Position numbers and translations under genes: made by a program. Of a stretch of DNA of 64,000 nucleotides, positions 55,375-64,000 are shown one piece after another. The first letter of the stretch is position 1. Every line of letters starts with the position of its first letter. Under the pieces are notes generated by a model, which was not told the DNA's origin, made no database searches, and was given only the letters and a program-made list of their open reading frames with translations. The stretch comes from Narthecium ossifragum (Eukaryota; Streptophyta; Magnoliopsida; Dioscoreales; Nartheciaceae): positions 11,858,615-11,922,614 of the forward strand of contig OY986969.1 in assembly GCA_963920575.1 (NCBI GenBank). Reading direction: 5' to 3'.

Positions 55375-58064
55375 GTTTTAGTAATTTAAAGGGTGGAAGA
55401 TACATACAAATACCATAAAATTGCCAACATTATTGTCCAGAATCCATGCAAGATCGATCAAACCAAAAAAGCCCAATAATAACTACCCTTAGAATATTGT
55501 TAATGTTCTAAGTATATGCTGTATTTCAAAACAGAGTCCAAAAGAGTCCCACAACATTCATGGACGTCACGGTGCGATGATCGCTAGTGTTGACGCAGAA
55601 TAAGAGGGACTGGCCGATCCAAGCAGCTGTTGCTCTGCCAATTCTAGCCCCAGTTGCAGCTCACCTTTGGTTGTTCTTTTCCGTTATGAGTGCTTGTGCT
55701 TCGCTCACCTTTGGTTGTTCTTTTCCAAAGTAATCTTCATCCTCCGCGTAAATCGTAAAATATTTATTCCTTTCTTTCAGTACAACAGCAGACAATTACA
55801 GAACTATTAACAATGTTTTGTGCCGAAGTTTGTCTCTTGTAGTCATCCCCATCATACCACTATTCACAATTGCCATGGTAATGTTATAAATAACATACTC
55901 TATTCTTTGTTGATTAAAGAACCATATTATAACTGGAAAAACACACCAAATAATCAATGAGGAATAGGAATGTATGATTCTAGAAATTCTTTGGTCAGAG
56001 AAGGAAGAAACATCAGGAGAGTGGTTGCATTTCTATTCATTGCTTCCAAGTGATTTCTTGATTTGGTCGAGCACATCCATAATCCATTAACATGATCTAA
56101 TTGAGTTGTAGTATTTCAGAGAAGTTGGGCAATTTAGGAAGCTTAAGAAAAAAGAAATAAGAAATAAGAAATAAGAAATAAGAAATTTCTCCACTCCAAT
56201 CTACAGTTACAATGAACTCCATGAGCATGATGAGATATACATGATAAAATATAAGTCTGACTTCTTTCTGCCAATTTTGTAATGCCAATTTTCCTTGGTC
56301 AACATCAAAGATTTTATAGAGTAGGCACAAAGAATACGAACTATTTGTCATGGCCGATAGTGTATTGTTCCTCATATTCACGCAAATCACTGCTATGTAT
56401 TCAATCTTGATATTTATAAGCCCAAAAATCATTAGTAAATGGACTGTCACTTAAGCCACCATATATATGCAAAAAAGAGAACAAATACAGCTCACACTAC
56501 CTTTGGTATTTCCCAAACATTCTGTCTTCCACTAAGAGCTTTCCACCTTTGGCACACTTGTATCCCTGGTTTTCAAAAGTTTGAGCTACTCATTGACCCC
56601 TTTCGATTTCTCCAAGCCAGCATGAACAGCTACTTATTTGCAAAAGATCCTCCCTCCTGGAGTGACAATGCAAACATTGTCCTGCAGTAACCACCCTTTA
56701 TTAGCATAAAAACTCAACATGCTAAGGCTCTACATTCCTAATACCAAGTCCGCAGTTATATCAAAGCACACATTAACCACTAAGCAATCGAGTTACCCTC
56801 CAGAAAAGCAAATTACCTCCTCATGAATCCAAACCAAGTCCGCTAGGAACTTCTTGTGGTCATCAGGAACTGCTTTCACCAGATCTACAATAGTATCAAA
56901 CAAAAGTAGAATGTCATTATCGAATATCCAGATAAGTCGATCAAAACAATCATATGCAGTGGAATCCATTTAAGCATATACACTTGGTCTTGAATCCAAT
57001 GCTCCATATGCCCCACAAACACCCTATCTGACTTCAGAAAATATTCAGTCCATGCATAACTACTAAATATGAATAGCTCAGTCAACAGTCAAGAAAGAAG
57101 TTTGCATTTCCCATGCTCTATGAAACAGAGTAGAAGATAAGCAAAACACAGTTAAATCTTTGGGATGTGTACCTGCCCTGATGGTTAATTAAACTTGTTG
57201 TCAATGAATAAAACTAATGCTTCCTTTTCAAAACTAACCAAAGGAGAAAATTGACAGGAAAAGCTCATAAAAGAAGGGGAAAAAGAACAATTTGAGGAAG
57301 AATTCGAGATTAGGAACTTATTAGCAGAGGGATAGATTAAAATGAAAAGAATGGGGTCAAAAAACTTAAAATTAACTCAGAACCATGGCCATCAATACAT
57401 AGCAAACAAAAGCTAGAATATCAGAAGAAAAAGAACCTTACTCAGGTAAGGAAAAAAGAACAAAAAGACCATTATAATCCAAACTACGAACAAACAGTAA
57501 AAGCAAAAGAGTAATGATAGAGAACATTAGTGATTTACAGAAGAAAACAAAAGAGGTGCAGGCATTTCTTCTCTCATGATCTTAATTTATTATCACCAAG
57601 TTGCTCTAGCTTCAGAAGTCTCATATGCTACCCATATTGTCAAGGGGTACTCCTCTCCTAGCTTCCCACCAAACTGATTCTGAAAAAGAAGCCTTATCTT
57701 TCTATAATCCAAGACCGAGGGCTATTTTGAAGGAAAAAAAAAGAGTCCTAGCAAGGACCATCTGAGCAGCAGCTATCCTCTTTATACGCTGCCTCACTTC
57801 TAAATGGTGGAAGCCATTGAAACTAAAGGCATCTCAAAGAAAGAAGAAATGTGTAGTACTGAAAACTTTTAAACGTGATGTGAGCTGAGAAAGATTTTGG
57901 AAATCAATCTAGAAGATGAAGCTGAGAAAGATGATAGAAGCATTGATCTGGACTCGCAAAGAAAGAAGAAATGTGAGATGAGAAAGTTTCTAATAACTCT
58001 TAATTTTGCATCTCTTTATTTTCTACCAAGGGTTACCAACGGAGACTAAGGAGTGCGGAATTAC
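55375..58064. other. Helitron 2 interior, no gene recognised
   Basis: AT-rich sequence without domain-bearing ORFs. It contains a short (AAGAAAT)n tandem run at about 56150-56185. The block around 56230-56350 ('agtctgactt..tttatagagtaggcacaaagaatacga') resembles 38040-38165 in Helitron 1. 57150-58060 is A-rich and could be intron of the captured gene read in the minus direction. Confidence 0.5.
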
Positions 58065-58611
58065 CTCCATTGCTCCTCACGCTTGCAGCCTTTACAGAGC
58101 CCAGCGAGGACCTTGTGCTTGAGATCGACGACGGAGAACCATGCCCTCACAGTCGGAGCGCTCAGCGGCGGAGGGGAGCAACTTGGTGCGGTGGAGGAGG
58201 TCGCTGGAGGTGGCGGAGGAGGAGAGGGACGTGTCGGAGTCGTCGGAGTCGCTATTGGAAGATGCCAGCTTGAAGGTTGGTATGTAATCTTGGAGCATAT
58301 TGGCCACATCGCGAAATCATCTCAAGAAGAGCAAAGATTGGGCTTTGAGCTCAAGGGCCGCCTCCAGGCGCGGGGACAGGGCTAAGGCGGCGTCCAGAAA
58401 GCCGAGAGCCGCCGCTACGTCGGAGGGGTCCTGCGTCGCTATGAGGCTTCGGGCGTCCCGGATATACTTGTCCACGATCTGGGGAGAAGAAAAGATTAGA
58501 ATTTGTGAGGAAAATGCTCTAGAAAGACGATGAACAAACCCCCACCTTCCGGTTGGTGAGCCACCAGTGCTTCTTCTCCGGAGCCGACGAAGAAGGCGAG
58601 GCAGCCACCAT
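58065..58611 (-). pseudogene. Captured fragment of a TPR/DnaJ-C7-like protein gene
   Basis: This is the 5' end of a plant TPR-domain gene of the kind related to Arabidopsis TPR15/16 (DnaJ C7 homologues); the family call is from memory of the conserved N-terminus. Exon 1 (58611-58546) encodes a short start ending EKKHWWLTNRK. A 67-bp GT..AG intron follows. Exon 2 (58478-58065) encodes IVDKYIRDARSLIATQDPSD, ALGFLDAALALSPRLEAALE, FRDVANMLQDYIPTFKLASS and, after a frameshift near 58150, LKHKVLAGLCKGCKREEQW. The exon ends at a GT donor. An in-frame TGA lies between LLFLR and FRDVANML. The remaining TPR and J-like exons are absent. It lies inside the probable Helitron, so it is a transduplicated pseudogene. 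Confidence 0.75.
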
Positions 58612-58653
58612 GGCGCCCCAAGCATCACCCTCCCCAAGAGCTAATTGAAATGA

Positions 58654-59104
58654 GAGATGAGGATGGGGAGGTAGCCAGGGTTTCGAGGTGGGAGTGGGAG
58701 CTCGAGACCGAGAGAGAGAGAACGGCCGCACGGGGCCAGGGGTTGGGGGGCTCGGAGACGGCGTGCTCGCGCGGTCGGGGGAGGTGTGAGGAGCGGAGGA
58801 GAAGAGAGAGTGGCCCACGACCTCTACCCTGTTTTTTGGGGGTCGCTGGAGATGAGGATGGGGAGGTAGGCACGGGATCGGCCATCTCGAGCAAGAGAGA
58901 GAGAGAGGGAAAGGTGGCGGCGATCGACGGAGGCAAGGGGTTCCCATGACCTCTACCCTGTATTTGGGGGTCGCTGGAGATGAGAATGGGGAGGTAGCCA
59001 GGGTTTCGAGGTGGGAGTGGGAGCTCGAGACCGAGAGAAAGAGAACGGCTGCACGGGGCCAAGGCTTGGGGGGCTCGGAGACGGCGTGCTCGCGCGGTCG
59101 GGGG
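58654..59104 (+). repeat. 128-bp direct duplication upstream of the TPR fragment
   Basis: 58654-58781 and 58977-59104 are nearly identical GC- and GA-rich units starting GAGATGAGGATGGGGAGG. A third partial copy occurs at about 58818-58875. The sequence is what would be the promoter or leader of the captured gene, or a second captured GC-rich piece. Confidence 0.85.
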
Positions 59105-59477
59105 ATGGTCGAGGAGAGGTCGGGGGTGGCGAGAGGGGTATGGATCCGGGGTTGGGAGGAAGCGGTGGTTTAGATGGAGGCGGCGTCGGCGTGTGATGGG
59201 TTCCGAGGAGGGGGAGGTCATGGAGGCGTGAGAGGTGGTGAGGACGATGGAGTTAGGCGGCGGTTGGCGAGGGGGGTGGATCGGGGAAGATAAGAGACGG
59301 AGAGAGAGAGGCGGTTGGAGAGTGAGGAGTGGGGAGTGGAACGGGGGACGGGATCTGAGGGAAGTGGGAGGAGAGGGTCTGGCACGCAGGATTCCAGGTA
59401 GGACACAGAGTGCTAGTAGGATGCCACTGGGACAATGAAAAAACATCATTTTTAATCATCATGTTATATATAAGTGA
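59105..59477. other. GC/GA-rich end of Helitron 2
   Basis: GGAGG- and GAGAG-rich DNA, then AT-rich to the proposed Helitron terminus. The long minus-strand frame here (58625-59449) is Pro/Ser/Arg-rich and best explained by composition. Confidence 0.45.
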
Positions 59478-60342
59478 TATGGGAACTCCTGAAATAGGGC
59501 TTTAGTTGAGTTGAACTTCTGGTGCAACTCGGATTTCCTGAATTAATCCTAACAGTCTATTCCGGTCACAGCTGGGTCCAATCCAGCCGGAATTTAGAAA
59601 CTTTCTCAACACAACAGTTGTAGATTAGGAAGTGTTCTGTCAGATCCCGAAGATTTCATAATATTCGGAGTTATCAGAAATATTTAACGAATATTCTTCT
59701 CAGCTACGACAGAATAGTTTTTCAGCTTGTTTAACTTCATCTATTCTTCCAATCTGCTATCACCCCATCCAGAATCTCACAAAATGTCCAACATAAAAGT
59801 TGTAGATCTCTGAGCCAGCTATCATGTATTCAAATTTCAGAATATTTCGACTTCCAGAGAATATGTTCTGAATATTTCCCTACCAGTCGATGAAACTGTA
59901 TTTTTCCTCATTCTCTGTAACCTGGGTCGCCCCGACTAAGATCGCTCTTCATAGGAAAAATGATCGATCTTCTTGAAACTAGCTCTCTGTCAGCATCTGA
60001 GCACAAAAATAGATCGATCTTCTTTGGGGTCTGATCGATCGTCTTCTTCCATAGCTGCTTGCTCCTGCACCTCTTATGCTAAAAATGACATATCTTCCTC
60101 TAGGAAACTCCAAACCATGGACCGTAAAAACTCTCGGAAACTAGACTTCCAGAGCTTTTCAATCATATATGGCACTTCATCTGGTTCGTTCTCAGAAGGT
60201 ACAGTTTTGGCGTTAAAGACCCATCTTTGCTTCAATTTCCTGCATAATATAAATAACTTTGTAAAGCAACATATACGGACGAAATCATCTATATATGTTA
60301 GCGTAGAAATCTAACTGTTGACCGGTCAAATAGTCAAGATCA

Positions 60343-60415
60343 AAATCTACCCCACACTTAAGAATCAGATGATTGTAGTTAAGTTCTACTCCTTCAAACT
60401 ACGTTCGAACAGATG
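60343..60415 (-). other. Possible 3' untranslated piece of a minus-strand Athila/Tat element
   Basis: Seventy bases starting 'aaatctaccccacactta' resemble the sequence next to Athila/Tat 3' LTRs, such as 'cacccctaacc' at 15427. Too short for a firm call. Confidence 0.4.
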
Positions 60416-61432
60416 TGTCAAGTTTAATGGAAACCTAGATTAGACCTAATTTAATAATCTGATTAATGACTAATTATCTAGATTAACTTAAAATAATCTA
60501 AACTTATCTATTGAAAGTCTAAATTATCTAATATTATGAAATTAATTAAAGAAAGCTATGAAGATTATTCTAAGTTACTAAATCAAGAGAAAACTTGACA
60601 CCTAAATTAGCTATCTAAAACAGTAAATCAAGAAGAAAGCATAAGTATCTAAACCTAATTTAGCCATCTAAAACAGTAATCTAAACTACATTAAGCAGAA
60701 AAGATTAACCAAGTATTGAAGAAACGAAGCCATTCTATTGAATTAAATCAACTTACAGGAACATAAAACATCTTGAAAGAACAATAAAGAAATTCAGGCG
60801 CGCAGGCTCTGTGTTTAGTTTTCGAGAGAGATTACACAATGAAAGAGAAATGTATTTATACTAAAGCAGTTCAACTGCCTTGTCCAGCACCTTCTCCATC
60901 GTCTTCTATCTTTCACTCTTAATACACCACGTGTCCCATGTTCTCCGATATTTCCTCGTTTCTTCATTCCTTGCTCTGGCCGATGACGGTTGCGTCTGGG
61001 CGATGAGCTGATGGCCGATGACGGTTGCGTCTGGTCGGTGAGCTTGTCTATGTTGTAATGTCATCTTTCTTGATTGGTGTTCTTTTCTTGTCCATTTCCT
61101 CATCATGGTTAGCTGACAATATTTTGTCTTTAAATGGTCATTGTCTTTGGCCGATAACCTTCTTGCATAGATAATATCATCGTTCTTAGTTAAAATTCTT
61201 TTGTTTTTAGATCGTCATCGCTCTTGACTGATGGTTTCTTTATGTAGAAGTGATTATCATTCTTGATCGATGATTTCATTCTTTGGGCGATGATCTTAAT
61301 CGATGATTTCATTCTTTGGGCGATGATCTTATCTTTGAGAGATATCGCACAATTGGGTTTGAAAGTCTGCCGGCCATATTTATTATGCTGACATGTTAAT
61401 CATTGATTGGTTAGCCATTATATTGGCTAACA
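60416..61432 (-). repeat. Probable LTR of another element
   Basis: On the minus strand the block starts TGTTAGCCAATATAATGGC right after the purine-rich GGGGGGCAAAA and may end ..TTAAACTTGACA, giving TG..CA ends about 1017 bp apart. It contains duplicated words: GCCGATGACGGTTGCGTCTG twice at 60979-61030, and 'cgatgatttcattctttggg' twice near 61278-61325. No second LTR is in the window, so the call rests on termini and the polypurine tract only. Confidence 0.45.
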
Positions 61433-61745
61433 TTTTGCCCCCCATTCGGTAATCGAGGAATTTGAATTTATGACGAGATGACCGCATCTGATGCGATTTG
61501 ACAGCTTGCTTGATAACCACTAAAGGCTAATCATGATCATTCTCTAGGAAACAGAATCGCCGTTCCGATTTCCTTCTCTATCCATATCTCTTGATATTCC
61601 GCATTTAATGCGTCGTCCTTATCTGACATGCATACCCTTTTAGCCATATGATGATGATGCATAATGTTATATTTTTATCCCTTAATGCTTAGTCTCCTGT
61701 GCTTATTTGGTACCTAAATACACTCATTATTCTTATATTTTGATT
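61433..61745 (-). other. Polypurine tract and unassigned sequence
   Basis: The complement of 61433-61446 is a purine-rich GGGGGGCAAAA tract. The next ~300 bp hold no recognisable coding sequence and end where the following LTR-like region begins. Confidence 0.4.
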
Positions 61746-62838
61746 TATGATACAATTGAAGTCCTTAAGTTCGAAAAGAATAAGAGATCGATCTGCTTCC
61801 CATACAAGATCGATCCCTTATGCACCCAGAGATGAAAAAGACCCACGGTCGACCGCCGCATCGACCATCAGCCTCTATCAAAAATATACGCTCGCAGGGT
61901 CGATGCGAGGATCGACCGTGAGGCTGAATCTGAAGTCCAGAATAAAGGGATCGATCTTCTTTCCAAAAGACATCGCTCCGAGTCGGGGCGCAGCCACAAT
62001 CTGGGAAGAAAAGATCGATCTTCTTTCCATAAAGATCGATCTTTGTTAACCGACTTTGCATAATTAAGGGCTCAGATTTAATTCGAGGATGGGAAACTTA
62101 TGGGCTATAAATAGGGTTCTTTTAGGGATTAAGGGGGGCGAATTCTAGAGGTTTTTGGCTGCTCTTTTCTATTTATTTGATATTTCTAGGGTTCTTCTTT
62201 CTTCTTTAAAGGATTGGATTGTTCTTGATGGCCTTGCGTGGCTAAACCTTAATTCTTGGTCGAGGATACTGAAACCTCGGAATCAATGAAACTGTGAGAT
62301 CTAATCTATTTTTATTGTTTAGTTTATACTTGAGTATTGAATGTTCGTCTGAGATTAAATATTCTTGATTGTCTTGTCTAATTGCTAGGAGGCCTACTAG
62401 TTTATTATTCATTGCGATCTACTGCTAAGTTGGAGATCAAATCCGTAATTGTTTGATCCCTCTAATCTGTGAGGCAACTAGGGTTTAATGATCTACTGCG
62501 TTTCAGAGATTGTTAGATCTTAGGAAGAACATTCGACTAAATTAAATGCAACCGTTTGTGCTTGTGTTGTTTAGCTTCATCTATCTCCCTATTCTTAAGG
62601 CTGCTACTAGATTTAAATCTACAGCGCTTGTCTTAGGTTGTTTAATAGTTAGGGTTGATTAGATCGCTTGTTTCTAATTAACTATGATTGAGGAGAGATT
62701 CGAATTTCATTCGAACGGTGAATATTGTGATCTAATTGATTTTTGTGCTTATTGTGATCTTTATTTTCATAAAAAAAGAGTTTACACAAATTTTCTTAAT
62801 TTGTTTTTCTCAGTTTACCAGAATCTTCTTGATTGTTT
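61746..62838 (+). repeat. Athila/Tat-type LTR and leader, truncated at left
   Basis: GATCGATC palindromes at 61784-62045, TATAAATAG at 62106-62114 and 'gattaaggggggcgaattctagagg' follow the layout of the LTRs at 32139 and 41400. It runs into gag at 62839. The GGCGCCGTTGCCGGGG primer-binding site is not present, so the LTR/leader junction appears deleted or replaced. Confidence 0.62.
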
Positions 62839-64000
62839 ATGAGTATAGCTCGATCTTTTAATCAAGGTGATTTACAGTACGATCCAGAGATAGAAAGAAC
62901 TTTGCGCAGATTAAGGAAGGAAGCTCGGAGAAACTCCGAGGAGAACGATTCGGATCTTGATTTTCCATTTGCTAGTGATTCGGTATTAGAAGAGGAGGAA
63001 CTCATGGGTGGAAATCAGACTTTGAAAGAACTTGCATCCCCAGATTTGAATCAACAACCCTTGTGCATTACATTCCCTATTTTGGATGTTGCTACTACTT
63101 TTGAATTGAAATATGGATTAATACATCTCTTACCCACTTTTCATGGACTTTCAGGTGAAGATCCTCACAAGCATTTAAAAGAGCTTCATGTTGTGTGCAC
63201 AAGTATGAAACCCATGGGGGTGACTGAAGATCAAATCAAATTGAGAGCCTTCCCGTTTTCTTTGAAGGATTCGGTTAAGGATTGGCTTTATTATTTACCA
63301 TCTGGGAGTATTACCACATGGAACGAGATGAAGAGGTTGTTTTTGGAGAAATATTTTTCAGCTTCAAGGGCGGCCAACATTCGAAAAGAGATATGTGGTG
63401 TAAGGCAATATAACGGGGAGCTCTACACGAGTATTGGGAATGTTTCAAGAAATTATGTGCAAACTGTCCCCATCATCAAATTAGTGAGCAATTATTTATC
63501 CAATATTTTTATGAGGGCTTACTAACCACTGACAGGAGTATGATTGATGCCGCTAGTGGAGGAGCTTTGGTGGATAAAATGCCTGAAGCCGCAAGGAACT
63601 TGATTGCAAATATGGCGGCTAATTCTCAACAATTTAACACTAGACTTGATTCTTATTCAAAACATGGTAATGAGGTAAATGTTTCATCTCTTGAACAACA
63701 AATTGCGAGTCTAACTTCTCTTGTTCGTCAATTGGCTGTAGGTAATATGCAAACAGCGAAGGTTTGTGGGATTTGTTCGATGGCAGGACATCCAACCGAC
63801 ATGTGCCCAACTCTTCAAGAGGAGCCCAGTGAACAAGTGAATGCAACGGGTAGTTTCCCTGGACTACCGCAAAGGAAGTATGATTCATATTCAAACACGT
63901 ATAATCCGGGATGGAGGGATCACCCCAATCTCAACTATGGAAATCCGCAAGAGACGAATGCCAGTATTCAAGGTTTGGAACATCAGGTGGGCCAGATGGC
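62839..64000 (+). pseudogene. Athila/Tat gag, one frameshift, runs off window
   Basis: Structural protein of a Ty3 Athila/Tat element. The ATG at 62839 gives MSIARSFNQGDLQYDPEIER, then the capsid core (LLPTFHGLSGEDPHKHLKEL, TEDQIKLRAFPFSLKDSVKD, GSITTWNEMKRLFLEKYF). An extra AC at about 63425-63428 shifts the frame; continuing in the new frame restores EYWECFKKLCANCPHHQISE, the typical family sequence. A zinc knuckle (CGICSMAGHPTDMC, CX2CX4HX4C) lies at 63765-63806, followed by RKYDSYSNTYNPGWRDHPN. No stop is seen to the window end in that frame. It is much better preserved than the gag at 43232-47863. Confidence 0.87.

Larger units (their letters stand above)
52582..59477 (-). mobile_element. 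Probable Helitron 2 with captured gene fragment
   Basis: The left end CTAGTGTTTACCCGTGCC, preceded by A, is the complement of a Helitron 3' end and has a hairpin (CCGTGCC..GGCATGG) a few bases inside. The right end ..ATATAAGTGA followed by T gives TC at the minus-strand 5' end. No Rep/helicase ORF is seen. It holds a solo LTR (52842-55374), sequence shared with Helitron 1 (about 56230-56350) and a TPR-gene fragment (58065-58611). The right boundary is inferred from the TC/T rule and the return of LTR-like sequence, and is less certain than for Helitron 1. Confidence 0.62.
47864..60342 (-). repeat. Minus-strand Athila/Tat LTR, split by a solo LTR and a Helitron
   Basis: On the plus strand it starts TGATATCGCTCAAATGTGTC, the complement of the end of the LTR at 32139-33867, and it ends near ..AGTCAAGATCA at 60342. 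LTR sequence remains at 47864-48686, 52502-52581 and 59478-60342. Removing the insertions gives about 1.77 kb, close to the 1729 bp of the related solo LTR. It cuts the Athila/Tat protease at 47863. The flank on the right looks like a 3' untranslated region ('accccacacttaaga'), so this may be the 3' LTR of a further minus-strand element. The right end is tentative. Confidence 0.68.

Noticed and set aside
58625..59449. 274-codon Pro/Ser-rich minus-strand protein
   Set aside because: Low-complexity, built on a DNA duplication, overlaps the true start of the TPR fragment in another frame; no domain.

Overview
This is nuclear DNA of a flowering plant with a repeat-rich genome. Introns have GT..AG borders, and almost everything else is LTR retrotransposon, Helitron, Mutator-like and Tourist-like sequence. 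The species cannot be named from the sequence; the GC-rich PAL and TPR fragments would fit a monocot or magnoliid, but that is a guess. Only one host gene looks plausibly functional: the 3' half of a two-RRM chloroplast ribonucleoprotein gene (8353-8990, +). Its 5' exons are not in the window.

Left third. 1-4334 is a decayed Ty3/Gypsy chromovirus on the minus strand with its protease-RT-RNase H block deleted. 4335-8352 is AT-rich, intron-like DNA leading to the ribonucleoprotein exons. 9645-11670 is a pair of nested inverted-repeat elements. The inner one (10064-11508) is a Pack-MULE with about 215-bp terminal inverted repeats and a perfect 10-bp target-site duplication (TSD); it carries about 1 kb of a phenylalanine ammonia-lyase gene. 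12066-13872 is a Copia remnant on the minus strand.

Middle. A deep nest follows. A partial Tekay-type LTR (13873-14297) adjoins an Athila/Tat element on the minus strand whose pieces are spread over 14298-40983. That element was split by element A (15533-27689, TSD TCTAC) and by element C (29776-40595, TSD TTTTC). Element A is a Tekay/Del-type chromovirus with 2.47-kb LTRs, and a solo LTR sits inside its primer-binding site. Element C is a non-autonomous LTR element. It was in turn interrupted by a solo Tekay-type LTR (31576-35574, TSD CTGCC), which contains a solo Athila/Tat-type LTR (32139-33867, TSD ACACC), and by a Helitron inserted between A and T (37590-39969). A 200-bp assembly gap lies inside the Helitron.

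Right third. A plus-strand Athila/Tat element (LTR, primer-binding site, gag, start of protease; about 41400-47863) is split by a solo Tekay-type LTR (44216-46647, TSD TTGGT). It is cut off by a minus-strand Athila/Tat LTR (47864-60342). That LTR holds a solo LTR with a Tourist-like element (48687-52501, TSD TCTCC) and a probable second Helitron (52582-59477). The second Helitron contains another solo LTR and a captured, broken TPR-protein gene fragment. 60416-61432 is a probable further LTR. 61746-64000 is the LTR and gag of another Athila/Tat element that runs off the window.

The coding pieces do not form a pathway; they are independent mobile-element ORFs plus captured host fragments. The least explained signals are arrays of the palindromes GATCGATC/GGATCGATCC in the upstream part of LTRs of two unrelated superfamily branches, the PBS-targeted solo LTR, element A's well-preserved LTRs around a wrecked interior, and the 1.7-kb interior of element C. 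No CRISPR array, rRNA or tRNA gene was recognised. Boundaries come from reading TG..CA ends, TSDs and internal homologies by eye. Similarity statements are visual, not computed.
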